Below the pieces are notes generated by a model. That model was not told the origin of the DNA. It saw only the letters and a list, made by a program, of their open reading frames with translations, and searched no databases. Both the position numbers and the translations under genes were made by a program. A DNA stretch of 64,000 nucleotides from Streptomyces xanthii. Lineage in GTDB: Bacteria; Actinomycetota; Actinomycetes; Streptomycetales; Streptomycetaceae. Of the stretch, positions 24,469-33,314 are shown piece after piece (the stretch's first letter is position 1; every line of letters starts with the position of its first letter). Where the stretch lies: positions 1,240,001 through 1,304,000 of the forward strand of contig NZ_CP061281.1 of NCBI RefSeq assembly GCF_014621695.1. The letters are read 5' to 3'.

Positions 24469-25353
24469 TCAGCGCTCGGCTTCGAGCCGGTCGAGGACCA
24501 GGCGGGCGGTCTCGGTCGGCGTCGCGCCGACGCGGACGCCGACCGCCTCCAGGGCCTCCTTCTTGGCCCGGGCGGTGCCGGACGAGCCGGAGACGATCGC
24601 GCCGGCGTGGCCCATGGTCTTGCCCTCGGGCGCGGTGAACCCGGCGATGTAGGCGACGACGGGCTTGGTGACGTGGTCGCGTATGTACGCCGCGGCCCGT
24701 TCCTCGGCGTCGCCGCCGATCTCGCCGATGAGCACGACGAGTTCGGTCTCCGGATCGTTCTCGAAGGCTTCGAGGCAGTCGATGTGGGTGGTGCCGATGA
24801 CGGGGTCTCCGCCGATGCCCACGCAGGTGGTGAAACCGATGTCGCGCAGCTCGTACATGAGTTGGTAGGTGAGCGTGCCCGACTTGGAGACGAGGCCGAT
24901 GCGGCCGGGCTTGGTGATGTCGGCCGGGATGATGCCGGCGTTGGACTGTCCCGGGCTGATCAGGCCGGGGCAGTTGGGGCCGATGACGCGGGTGCCCTGG
25001 CGGCGCGCGTGGGCGTGGAAGGCGACGGCGTCGTGGACGGGGATGCCTTCGGTGATGACGACGGCGAGCGGGATGCCCGCGTCGGCCGCTTCGAGGACGG
25101 CGGCCTTGGCGAAGGCGGGCGGGACGAAGACGACGCTGACGTCGGCTCCGGTGGCCCGCATGCCCTCGGCGACGCTGCCGAAGACGGGGACGGCGCGGTC
25201 GTCGAAGTCGACGGTGCTGCCGGCCTTGCGGGGGTTGACCCCGCCGACCACGTCGGTGCCCGCGGCCAGCATGCGCCGGGTGTGCTTCATGCCCTCGGCC
25301 CCGGTCATCCCCTGGACGAGGACCTTGCTCTCTTTGGTGAGATAGATGGCCAT
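24469..25353 (-). CDS. sucD: succinyl-CoA ligase (ADP-forming) alpha subunit, accessory copy
   Basis: The product is 294 aa, the usual SucD length. It has the N-terminal CoA-binding Rossmann domain ([19 protein letters not shown]) and the ligase domain with the phosphorylated His249 in [11 protein letters not shown]. With SucC it would interconvert an acyl-CoA, ADP and phosphate with the acid, ATP and CoA. It starts 26 nt after the sucC stop. Its position divergent from an oxalate operon suggests either a dedicated carboxylate-CoA ligase for this pathway or an anaplerotic spare copy. Streptomyces normally carry a main sucCD elsewhere. Confidence 0.93.
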   Translation of the reverse strand: MAIYLTKESKVLVQGMTGAEGMKHTRRMLAAGTDVVGGVNPRKAGSTVDFDDRAVPVFGSVAEGMRATGADVSVVFVPPAFAKAAVLEAADAGIPLAVVITEGIPVHDAVAFHAHARRQGTRVIGPNCPGLISPGQSNAGIIPADITKPGRIGLVSKSGTLTYQLMYELRDIGFTTCVGIGGDPVIGTTHIDCLEAFENDPETELVVLIGEIGGDAEERAAAYIRDHVTKPVVAYIAGFTAPEGKTMGHAGAIVSGSSGTARAKKEALEAVGVRVGATPTETARLVLDRLEAER

Positions 25354-25379
25354 GTCCGTACTCCTTGGAGAGTGGGTCC

Positions 25380-26510
25380 TTAGTGGGAGACGGCCAGGTC
25401 CGCGGCGTGCTGTGCGGCGCCGTCCATGGTCGTGGCCTGCTGGACGAGGGGGTGGGCGCGCTCGTCGAGGATGGCGCGGCCTCGGGCGGCGTTGTTGCCG
25501 TCGAGGCGGACGACGAGCGGTTTGGTGAGGCGGACGGTGTCGAGGGCCTTGACGATGCCGTCGGCGACGGCGTCGCAGGCGGTGATGCCGCCGAAGACGT
25601 TGACGAAGACGGACCGGACGGCGGGGTCGGAGAGGATGACGTTGAGGCCGTCGGCCATGGTCTGGGCGGAGGCGCCGCCGCCGATGTCGAGGAAATTGGC
25701 GGGGCGTGCGCCGCAGCCGGCGACGACGTCGAGGGTGGACATGACGAGGCCCGCGCCGTTGCCGATGATGCCGACCTCGCCGTCGAGCTTCACGTAGTTG
25801 AGGCCTTTGGACGCCGCCTCGGCCTCGAGGGGGCCCTCGTGGGCGGCTTCGCTCGCACCCCAGCGTTCGCGCCGGAAGCGGGCGTTGTCGTCGAGGGTGA
25901 CCTTGCCGTCGAGCGCGAGGATCTGCCCCTGCGCGGTGCGCACGAGGGGGTTCACCTCGACGAGGACGGCGTCCTCGCGGGTGAGGACGCCCCACAGCCG
26001 CACGAGGACGTCGGCGGTCTGTGCCGGCAGTCCGGCCGCCTCGGCGATCTCGGCGGCCTTGGCGCCGGTCACGCCCTCCGCGGGGTCGACGGGGATACGG
26101 GCGACGGCGTCGGGCCGGGTCGCGGCCACCTCCTCGATGTCCATGCCGCCCTCGGCGGAGGCGATGGCGAGGAAGGTGCCGGCCGCGCGGTCGAGCACGT
26201 AGGAGACATAGAACTCTGTCTCTATGTCGACGGGTTGGGCCAGCATGACGCTGTGCACGGTGTGGCCCTTGATGTCCATGCCGAGGATCTGACGTGCCGT
26301 GAGTTCGGCGGCGGCCGGGTCGGCGGCGAGCTTGACGCCACCCGCCTTGCCACGGCCGCCGGTCTTCACCTGCGCCTTGACGACGACGCGGCCGCCGAGC
26401 CTGCGGGCGATCTCCCGGGCCCCCTTGGCGGACGTGGTGACCTCGGCCCGGGGCACCAAGATGCCGTGTTCCTCGAAGAGTTCCCTTGCCTGGTGTTCGT
26501 ACAGGTCCAT
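25380..26510 (-). CDS. sucC: succinyl-CoA ligase (ADP-forming) beta subunit, accessory copy
   Basis: The product is 376 aa. The ATP-grasp domain (about 1-235) begins [17 protein letters not shown] and has [18 protein letters not shown] for nucleotide binding and LVEVNPLV for metal binding. The C-terminal CoA-ligase domain carries [10 protein letters not shown] and FVNVFGGI (nucleotide/phosphohistidine site). All catalytic segments are present. It is the first gene of the minus-strand sucCD transcript. The 189-bp divergent promoter region with the oxalyl-CoA decarboxylase-like gene contains a GntR-type inverted repeat. Confidence 0.94.
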   Translation of the reverse strand: MDLYEHQARELFEEHGILVPRAEVTTSAKGAREIARRLGGRVVVKAQVKTGGRGKAGGVKLAADPAAAELTARQILGMDIKGHTVHSVMLAQPVDIETEFYVSYVLDRAAGTFLAIASAEGGMDIEEVAATRPDAVARIPVDPAEGVTGAKAAEIAEAAGLPAQTADVLVRLWGVLTREDAVLVEVNPLVRTAQGQILALDGKVTLDDNARFRRERWGASEAAHEGPLEAEAASKGLNYVKLDGEVGIIGNGAGLVMSTLDVVAGCGARPANFLDIGGGASAQTMADGLNVILSDPAVRSVFVNVFGGITACDAVADGIVKALDTVRLTKPLVVRLDGNNAARGRAILDERAHPLVQQATTMDGAAQHAADLAVSH

Positions 26511-26580
26511 TCCGGCTCCTGACTCGAAAGTGCCGCACGCCCCCTGGACACCACCCACCGGATGCGGGATAACAAGGTTC

Positions 26581-26611
26581 ATACAGTATTCGTCGACTGT
26601 ATGCAATGTAC
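26581..26611. promoter_or_regulatory. candidate GntR-type operator between sucC and oxc
   Basis: ATACAGT (26581-26587) and ACTGTAT (26596-26602) form a perfect 7-bp inverted repeat with an 8-nt spacer. The right arm overlaps ACTGTATGCAATGT, which fits a TGTNNNCA-like GntR/FCD site and matches the motif upstream of the PanE/formate dehydrogenase operon (59809-59824) at 12 of 14 positions. It sits in the divergent promoter region where it could control both directions. Confidence 0.55.
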
Positions 26612-26699
26612 GAGCGACGCACGAGAACCCGTGCCTCTGTCGTGCTCGGCACGGCTCACGGTGTCGCTCCAATCCCCTAGGAAGGGACGGGACTTCGCC

Positions 26700-28394
26700 A
26701 TGCCCCAGTCCAATGCGGACAACGGCCAGGAGCAGATCTCAGGTGGGCATCTGGTCGCCAAGGCACTCAAGGCGGAGGGTGTGGAGGTCATCTACACCCT
26801 CTGCGGCGGCCACATCATCGACATCTACGACGGCTGCGTCGACGAGGGCATCGAAGTCGTCGACGTACGTCACGAGCAGGTCGCCGCGCACGCCGCCGAC
26901 GGTTACGCGCGGCTGACCGGCAAGCCCGGCTGCGCCGTGGTGACGGCGGGACCGGGCACCACGGACGCCGTCACCGGTGTCGCCAACGCCTTCCGGGCCG
27001 AGTCACCGATGCTGCTCATCGGCGGCCAGGGCGCCCACACACAGCACAAGATGGGGTCGCTGCAGGACCTGCCGCACGTCGACATGATGACGCCCATCAC
27101 CAAGTTCGCCGCGACCGTGCCGGACACCGCGCGGGCGGCCGACATGGTGTCCATGGCGTTCCGCGAGTGCTACCACGGGGCTCCCGGTCCGTCCTTCCTG
27201 GAGATCCCGCGCGACGTCCTGGACGCCAAGGTGCCCGTCGAGAAGGCGCGCGTGCCCGAGGCCGGCCGCTATCGCGCCTCCACGCGCTCGGCCGGCGACC
27301 CCGACGCGATCGAGAAGCTCGCCGACCTGCTGGTCCACTCGGAGAAGCCGGCGATCCTGCTCGGCGGCCAGGTGTGGACGACCCGCGCCACCGAGTCGGC
27401 CATCCAGCTGGTGCGCACCCTCAACGTGCCCGCCTACATGAACGGCGCCGGACGAGGCACCCTGCCGCCCGGCGACCCGCACCACTTCCAGCTGTCGCGC
27501 CGCTACGCGTTCTCCAACGCGGACCTCATCATCATCGTCGGCACGCCCTTCGACTTCCGCATGGGCTACGGCAAGCGGCTCTCCCCCGACGCGACCGTGG
27601 TGCAGATCGACCTCGACTACCGCACGGTCGGCAAGAACCGCGACATCGACCTCGGCATCGTCGGCGACGCGAACCTCGTCCTCAAGCAGGTCACCGAGGC
27701 CGCCTCCGGGCGCGTCAACGGGGGCGCGGCCAAGCGCAAGGAGTGGCTCGACGAGCTGCGCGCCGCCGAGCAGGCGGCTCTGGAGAAGCGGCTGCCGAAC
27801 CTGCGCTCCGACGCCTCCCCCATCCACCCGTACCGGCTCGTCAGCGAGATCAACGACTTCCTGACCGAGGACTCGATCTACATCGGCGACGGCGGCGACA
27901 TCGTCACCTTCTCCGGCCAGGTCGTACAGCCCAAGTCGCCCGGCCACTGGATGGACCCGGGACCGCTCGGCACCCTCGGCGTCGGCATCCCCTTCGTGCT
28001 CGCGGCCAAGCAGGCACGGCCCGCCAAGGAGGTCGTGGCGCTCTTCGGCGACGGCGCGTTCTCCCTGACCGGCTGGGACTTCGAGACGCTGGTGCGCTAC
28101 GACCTCCCCTTCGTCGGCATCGTCGGCAACAACTCCTCGATGAACCAGATCCGGTACGGCCAGAAGGCCAAGTACGGCGAGGAGCGCGAGCGCGTCGGCA
28201 ACACCCTCGGGGACGTCCACTACGACAAGTTCGCCCAGATGCTGGGCGGTTACGGCGAGGAGGTCCGCGACCCCGCCGACATCGGCCCGGCCCTGCGCCG
28301 CGCCCGCGAGTCCGGCAAGCCGTCCCTCATCAACGTGTGGGTCGATCCGGACGCGTACGCCCCCGGAACCATGAACCAGACCATGTACAAGTAG
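26700..28394 (+). CDS. oxc: ThDP-dependent enzyme, oxalyl-CoA decarboxylase / 2-hydroxyacyl-CoA lyase family
   Basis: The product is 564 aa with the three-domain ThDP fold. The activating Glu59 is in [15 protein letters not shown]. The cofactor motif [15 protein letters not shown] with VGNNSSMNQ downstream binds ThDP-Mg. Phrases in the middle ([18 protein letters not shown]) also occur in acetolactate-synthase-like and 2-hydroxyacyl-CoA lyase proteins, so sequence alone does not fix the substrate. The adjacent formyl-CoA transferase and OFA transporters make oxalyl-CoA decarboxylation to formyl-CoA and CO2 the best call. GGAAGGGA precedes ATG 26700. It is the first gene of a five-gene plus-strand block; frc follows after 15 nt. 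Confidence 0.8.
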   Translation: MPQSNADNGQEQISGGHLVAKALKAEGVEVIYTLCGGHIIDIYDGCVDEGIEVVDVRHEQVAAHAADGYARLTGKPGCAVVTAGPGTTDAVTGVANAFRAESPMLLIGGQGAHTQHKMGSLQDLPHVDMMTPITKFAATVPDTARAADMVSMAFRECYHGAPGPSFLEIPRDVLDAKVPVEKARVPEAGRYRASTRSAGDPDAIEKLADLLVHSEKPAILLGGQVWTTRATESAIQLVRTLNVPAYMNGAGRGTLPPGDPHHFQLSRRYAFSNADLIIIVGTPFDFRMGYGKRLSPDATVVQIDLDYRTVGKNRDIDLGIVGDANLVLKQVTEAASGRVNGGAAKRKEWLDELRAAEQAALEKRLPNLRSDASPIHPYRLVSEINDFLTEDSIYIGDGGDIVTFSGQVVQPKSPGHWMDPGPLGTLGVGIPFVLAAKQARPAKEVVALFGDGAFSLTGWDFETLVRYDLPFVGIVGNNSSMNQIRYGQKAKYGEERERVGNTLGDVHYDKFAQMLGGYGEEVRDPADIGPALRRARESGKPSLINVWVDPDAYAPGTMNQTMYK

Positions 28395-28409
28395 TGAGGT
28401 GCCCGGGAA

Positions 28410-29648
28410 ATGACATCTGCGACCAAGGCTCTCGAAGGCATCCGCGTCCTCGACATGACCCACGTCCAGTCGGGCCCCTCCGCCACCCAGATCCTCGCGT
28501 GGCTCGGCGCCGACGTGGTCAAGCTGGAGGCGCCGTCCGGCGACATCACGCGCAAGCAGCTGCGTGACCTCCCCGACGTCGACTCCCTCTACTTCACGAT
28601 GCTCAACTGCAACAAGCGGAGCATCACCCTCAACACCAAGTCGGAGCGCGGCAAGGAGCTGCTCACCGAGCTGATCCGCCGCTCCGACGTGATGGTCGAG
28701 AACTTCGGCCCCGGCGCCGTCGACCGCATGGGCTTCACCTGGGACCGCATCCAGGAGATCAACCCGCGCATCGTCTACGCCTCCATCAAGGGCTTCGGCG
28801 AGGGCCCGTACACCAACTTCAAGGCGTACGAGGTCGTCGCGCAGGCCATGGGCGGCTCCATGGCGACCACCGGCTTCGAGGACGGACCGCCGCTCGCGAC
28901 CGGCGCCCAGATCGGTGACTCCGGCACCGGCATCCACGCCGTCGCCGGCATCCTGGCCGCCCTCTTCCAGCGGGAGAGCACCGGGCGCGGCCAGCGGGTC
29001 AACGTGGCCATGCAGCACGCCGTACTGAACCTGTGCCGGGTCAAGCTGCGCGACCAGCAGCGTCTCGCGCACGGCCCGCTGGCCGAGTACCCGAACGAGG
29101 ACTTCGGCGACGAGGTGCCGCGCTCGGGCAACGCCTCCGGCGGCGGCCAGCCCGGCTGGGCCGTCAAGTGTGCGCCGGGCGGCCCGAACGACTATGTGTA
29201 CGTCATCGTGCAGCCCGTGGGCTGGCAGCCGCTGAGCGCCCTCATAGGACGCCCGGAACTCGCCGACGACCCCGAGTGGGCGACGCCCGAGTCCCGGCTG
29301 CCGAAGCTCAACAAGATGTTCCAGCTCATCGAGGAGTGGTCCTCGACGCTCCCCAAGTGGGAGGTCCTGGAGAAGCTCAACGCGCACAACATCCCGTGCG
29401 GCCCGATCCTCTCCACCAAGGAGATCATCGAGGACGCCTCCCTCGTGGCGAACGACATGGTCGTCGAGGTCCCGCACCCGCAGCGCGGCTCCTTCACGAC
29501 CGTCGGCTCCCCGCTCAAGCTCTCCGACTCCCCCGTGGACATCACCAGTTCGCCCCTTCTCGGTGAGCACAACGAGGAGGTCTTCGTCGGCGAACTCGGC
29601 CTCGGGGACGAGGAACTGCGTCTGCTCAAGTCGAACGGAGTGATCTGA
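28410..29648 (+). CDS. frc: formyl-CoA:oxalate CoA-transferase
   Basis: The product is 412 aa, a class III CoA-transferase very like characterised Oxalobacter FRC. Conserved segments include THVQSGP (Gln20), [33 protein letters not shown], the catalytic Asp170 in [17 protein letters not shown] and the glycine-rich loop SGGGQPGW near 240. The residues used to separate FRC from other family III enzymes (Gln, Asp and the glycine loop) are all present. It transfers CoA from formyl-CoA to oxalate, giving formate and oxalyl-CoA. It lies 15 nt after oxc and abuts the acyl-CoA ligase gene. Confidence 0.95.
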   Translation: MTSATKALEGIRVLDMTHVQSGPSATQILAWLGADVVKLEAPSGDITRKQLRDLPDVDSLYFTMLNCNKRSITLNTKSERGKELLTELIRRSDVMVENFGPGAVDRMGFTWDRIQEINPRIVYASIKGFGEGPYTNFKAYEVVAQAMGGSMATTGFEDGPPLATGAQIGDSGTGIHAVAGILAALFQRESTGRGQRVNVAMQHAVLNLCRVKLRDQQRLAHGPLAEYPNEDFGDEVPRSGNASGGGQPGWAVKCAPGGPNDYVYVIVQPVGWQPLSALIGRPELADDPEWATPESRLPKLNKMFQLIEEWSSTLPKWEVLEKLNAHNIPCGPILSTKEIIEDASLVANDMVVEVPHPQRGSFTTVGSPLKLSDSPVDITSSPLLGEHNEEVFVGELGLGDEELRLLKSNGVI

Positions 29649-29651
29649 TTG

Positions 29652-31805
29652 ATGGCCGAGGACCGGACGCTGACGGTGCGGGCGCTGCTCGACACCGTGC
29701 GGGCCGAGGGGCGCACGGCGCTCACCGCTCCGGAGGGGAAGGTGATCGCCGACGCGTACGGGATCGCCGTCCCCGGTGAGGAGCTGGCGACGGACGTGGA
29801 CGCGGCCGTCGCGGCGGCGGCCCGCTTCGGCAAGCCCGTCGTGCTGAAGATCGTCTCCCCCGACATCCTGCACAAGACCGACGCCGGCGGTGTCGTGGTC
29901 GGTGTGGAGGGCGCGGCCGCGGTACGCGAGGCGTTCTGCCGGATCGTGAAGAACGCGCGGGCCTACGCGCCGGACGCCCGTGTCGAGGGCGTCCAGGTGC
30001 AGGAGCTGCTGCCGACGGGGGCCGACTCGCAGGAGGTCATCGTCGGGGCCGTCACCGACCCCACCTTCGGCAAGGTCGTCGCCTTCGGGCTGGGCGGCGT
30101 GCTCGTGGAGGTGCTGAAGGACGTCACCTTCCGGCTCGCACCCGTGGACCCCGACGAGGCGCTCGGGATGCTGGACTCCATCGGCGCGGCGGAGGTGCTG
30201 CGCGGGGTGCGGGGCGCCCGGGGCGTGGACCGGTGGGCGCTCGCCGAGCAGATCCGGCGGGTCTCCCAACTGGTCACGGACTTCCCGGAGATCGCGGAGG
30301 TGGACCTCAACCCGGTGATCGCCACGCCGGAGGGCGCCGTCGCAGCGGACATCCGGGTGATCCTCGCCGAGGGCGCGCCCCGGCAGCGCCGCACGTACAC
30401 GCGCGAGCAGATCCTGGCGTCCATGAAGCGGCTCATGCAGCCGCGCTCGGTGGCCGTGATCGGCGCGTCCAACGAACAGGGCAAGATCGGCAACTCGGTG
30501 ATGCGCAACCTCATCGACGGCGGGTTCTCCGGTGAGATCCATCCGGTGAACCCCAAGGCCGATGACATTCTGGGCCGCAAGGCGTACAAGAGTGTCACGG
30601 ACGTGCCCGGTGAGGTGGATGTGGCGGTCTTCGCGATCCCCGCCAAGTTCGTGGCCGCGGCCTTGGAGGAGGTGGGGCGCAAGGGCATACCGAACGCGGT
30701 GCTGATCCCGTCCGGCTTCGCCGAGACCGGCGAGCACGAACTCCAGGCGGAGATCGTGGCCATCGCCGAACGCCACGGGGTGCGCCTGCTCGGCCCGAAC
30801 ATCTACGGCTACTACTCGACGTGGCAGGACCTGTGCGCCACGTTCTGCACGCCGTACGACGTGAAGGGCGGGGTGGCGCTGACCTCGCAGTCCGGCGGCA
30901 TCGGGATGGCGATCCTGGGCTTCGCGCGGACGACGAAGACGGGCGTCTCGGCGATCGTCGGGCTCGGCAACAAGTCGGACCTGGACGAGGACGACCTGCT
31001 CACCTGGTTCGGCGAGGACCCCAACACGCAGTGCATCGCCATGCACCTGGAGGACCTCAAGGACGGGCGCGCCTTCGTGGAGGCCGCGCGTGCGACCGTC
31101 CCCAAGAAGCCCGTCGTCGTGCTCAAGGCCGGACGCACGGCCGCCGGCGCGAAGGCCGCCGGCTCGCACACCGGCGCGCTGGCGGGCGACGACGCCGTGT
31201 ACGACGACATCCTGCGGCAGGCCGGCGTCATCCGGGCCCCGGGCCTGAACGACATGCTGGAGTACGCGCGGGCCCTGCCCGTGCTGCCGACGCCGCAGGG
31301 CGACAACGTCGTGATCATCACGGGGGCGGGCGGCTCGGGCGTGCTGCTCTCGGACGCGGTGACCGACAACGGGCTGCGGCTGATGGAGATCCCGGACGAC
31401 CTCGACGCGGCTTTCCGGCAGTTCATCCCGCCGTTCGGAGCCGCGGGCAACCCCGTGGACATCACGGGCGGCGAGCCGCCGTCGACGTACGAGGCGACGA
31501 TCCGCCTCGGGCTCGAGGACCCGCGCATCCACGCACTCGTGCTGGGCTACTGGCACACCATCGTCACCCCTCCCATGGTCTTCGCGGAGGTAACGGCCCG
31601 CGTCGTCGAGGAGTTCCGCGAGCGCGGGATCGAGAAGCCGGTCGTCGCGTCGCTGGCCGGGGACGTCGAGGTCGAGGAGGCGTGCCAGTATCTCTTCGAC
31701 CGCGGGGTGGTCGCGTACCCGTACACGACCGAGAAGCCGGTCGCGGTGCTCGGGGCCAAGTACCGGTGGGCCCGTGCGGCAGGGCTGTTGGGGGGCGGTC
31801 GATGA
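29652..31805 (+). CDS. ADP-forming acyl-CoA synthetase (ATP-grasp plus CoA-binding), possible oxalyl-CoA synthetase
   Basis: The product is 717 aa. Residues 1-235 form the ATP-grasp (beta) part: VVLKIVSPDILHKTDAGGV and an AEVDLNPVI metal site. From about 255 comes the CoA-binding alpha part (PRSVAVIGASNEQGKIG), then ligase domains with the active His in AGSHTGALAG. The order is beta-alpha, the reverse of the usual alpha-beta ADP-forming acetyl-CoA synthetases. In this operon it could activate oxalate (or formate/acetate) with ATP to prime the CoA-transferase cycle (inference). ATG 29652 is one TTG codon after the frc stop. A strong hairpin follows at 31819. Confidence 0.88.
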   Translation: MAEDRTLTVRALLDTVRAEGRTALTAPEGKVIADAYGIAVPGEELATDVDAAVAAAARFGKPVVLKIVSPDILHKTDAGGVVVGVEGAAAVREAFCRIVKNARAYAPDARVEGVQVQELLPTGADSQEVIVGAVTDPTFGKVVAFGLGGVLVEVLKDVTFRLAPVDPDEALGMLDSIGAAEVLRGVRGARGVDRWALAEQIRRVSQLVTDFPEIAEVDLNPVIATPEGAVAADIRVILAEGAPRQRRTYTREQILASMKRLMQPRSVAVIGASNEQGKIGNSVMRNLIDGGFSGEIHPVNPKADDILGRKAYKSVTDVPGEVDVAVFAIPAKFVAAALEEVGRKGIPNAVLIPSGFAETGEHELQAEIVAIAERHGVRLLGPNIYGYYSTWQDLCATFCTPYDVKGGVALTSQSGGIGMAILGFARTTKTGVSAIVGLGNKSDLDEDDLLTWFGEDPNTQCIAMHLEDLKDGRAFVEAARATVPKKPVVVLKAGRTAAGAKAAGSHTGALAGDDAVYDDILRQAGVIRAPGLNDMLEYARALPVLPTPQGDNVVIITGAGGSGVLLSDAVTDNGLRLMEIPDDLDAAFRQFIPPFGAAGNPVDITGGEPPSTYEATIRLGLEDPRIHALVLGYWHTIVTPPMVFAEVTARVVEEFRERGIEKPVVASLAGDVEVEEACQYLFDRGVVAYPYTTEKPVAVLGAKYRWARAAGLLGGGR

Positions 31806-31818
31806 GGTGAGGGATGTC

Positions 31819-31851
31819 GGGTCCGGCCGGCGGTGCGCGCCGGCCGGACCC
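31819..31851 (+). terminator. strong hairpin between acyl-CoA ligase and transporter genes
   Basis: A perfect 14-bp stem (31819-31832 with 31838-31851, GGGTCCGGCCGGCG) has a 5-nt loop and starts 13 nt after the ligase stop. It probably ends or attenuates the oxc-frc-ligase transcript before the transporter pair. Confidence 0.75.
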
Positions 31852-31927
31852 AGGACCCGTGCGCACACGAAAGCAATTTGGACAGGGGGCGCTGGCCAGA
31901 TCTTTCGACGCAAGGGATGCGACCGTC

Positions 31928-33313
31928 ATGACCGCAACCGAACTGTCAAGTTCCGTCCCTTACAGGGAGGTGACGGACGCCAACGGCCGGGTCTACCGGG
32001 TTGGCGAGCGCGACATCGACATCATGGGGCGCAAGCGCAAGTGGATGGTGATCCTGCCCTGGGTGGGCATGATGGGGATCTCTTCCGCCGAGTACGCGTT
32101 CGCGTCCGCAGAGGACACTCTGCACACCGCGCACAGCTGGAACAGTCAGCACATCTTCTGGATGATGACGGTCTGGGTCTTCTTCCAGGCCGCGGTCGCC
32201 TTCCCGGCGGGAAGGCTGCGTGAGAGCGGCAGGCTGCCGGCCCGCTGGGCCATGATGCTCGGCGCGCTGGGCACGCTGCTCGGCTATCTGTCCCTCGCCT
32301 ACGCGCCGCACGTCGTGTTCGCCTACATAGGCTTCAGCGTCTTCAGCGGCATGGGCGCCGGCATGGTGTACGCCACGTGCGTCAACATGGTCGGCAAGTG
32401 GTATCCGGAGCGCAGGGGCGGCAAGACGGGCTTCGTGAACGGCGGATTCGCCTACGGCTCCGTGCCGTTCGTGTTCCTGTTCACCGGCTTCATGGACCTG
32501 ACCAACTTCCGCTGGGTGCTGGTCTCCGTGGGTCTGCTCCTGGCCACGATGGTCGCGACCGCCGGCTTCTTCTTCCGGGACCCGCCGAAGAACTGGTGGC
32601 CCGCCGAGATCGACCCGCTGCATCCCCCGGAGGACCCGCGGGCCCGGCGTTCACTGCAGAAGAACCCTCCGGCGGTGAAGCAGTACACCCCCATGGAGGC
32701 GTGGCGGACGGGCCGGGTCGCCCTGATGTGGTTCTGCCTGGCGTGTACCTCCGGCGTGAACATCTTCGGCATCGCCTTCCAGGTGGACATCGGAAAGGAG
32801 GCCGGTTTCGCGGGCGGGATCGTGGCGACCGCGATGTCGCTCAAGGCGGTCGTCAACGGCACCGGGCGCGGTGTCATCGGCTGGCTGTCCGACCGGTACG
32901 GCCGCAAGCAGTGTCTGCTCGCGGTCTGCGTCATTCTGGGCGCCGCCCAGTTCGGCATTCTCTGGTCGGCGCAGGAGCAGCACCTTGCGTTCTTCCTGAT
33001 CTTCTCCGCGATCTCCGGGTTCGGCGGCGGTGCCATCTTCCCGATGTTCGCGGCGCTCACCGCCGACTACTTCGGTGAGAACAACAACGCGACGAACTAC
33101 GGGATGGTCTACAGCTCCAAGCTCGTCTCCGGTCTGGGTGCGGGCATGGGCTCGATGGTCGTCGCGGCGTGGGGGCATTCGGGTGCCTTCATCCTGGCCG
33201 GCTGCATCTCGTTCTTCGCGGGAATCGTCGCGATCTTCCTGTCGCCGCCCGGGCGGCCCAAGTCCCGTGACGTCCGCCCCAATCCGCAACCGCTCGGTGA
33301 GGAGATGGCCTGA
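31928..33313 (+). CDS. OFA-family MFS transporter (oxalate/formate antiporter type), copy 1
   Basis: The product is 461 aa with about 12 membrane helices. It has the OFA-family loop VNMVGKWYPERRGGKTGFVNGGF between helices 4 and 6, the FFFRDPPKNWWP cytosolic loop, and GFGGGAIFPMFAALTADYFG near helix 10. OFA transporters exchange oxalate for formate or carry related monocarboxylates. The N-terminus (YREVTDANGRVYRVGERDID) is an unusual soluble lead of about 35 residues shared with copy 2. AAGGGA lies 10 nt before the ATG. Only one base separates its stop from the ATG of copy 2. Confidence 0.92.
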   Translation: MTATELSSSVPYREVTDANGRVYRVGERDIDIMGRKRKWMVILPWVGMMGISSAEYAFASAEDTLHTAHSWNSQHIFWMMTVWVFFQAAVAFPAGRLRESGRLPARWAMMLGALGTLLGYLSLAYAPHVVFAYIGFSVFSGMGAGMVYATCVNMVGKWYPERRGGKTGFVNGGFAYGSVPFVFLFTGFMDLTNFRWVLVSVGLLLATMVATAGFFFRDPPKNWWPAEIDPLHPPEDPRARRSLQKNPPAVKQYTPMEAWRTGRVALMWFCLACTSGVNIFGIAFQVDIGKEAGFAGGIVATAMSLKAVVNGTGRGVIGWLSDRYGRKQCLLAVCVILGAAQFGILWSAQEQHLAFFLIFSAISGFGGGAIFPMFAALTADYFGENNNATNYGMVYSSKLVSGLGAGMGSMVVAAWGHSGAFILAGCISFFAGIVAIFLSPPGRPKSRDVRPNPQPLGEEMA

Positions 33314-33314
33314 T

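Noticed and set aside
26700..28394. Acetolactate synthase large subunit (IlvB)
   Set aside because: No small subunit gene is adjacent and the operon is frc, CoA-ligase and OFA transporters, so an oxalate/formyl-CoA role fits better although sequence similarity to ALS-like proteins exists.
27003..31913. Minus-strand 1636-codon open frame antisense to oxc, frc and the acyl-CoA ligase
   Set aside because: Shadow of three well-recognised plus-strand genes; no motif of its own.
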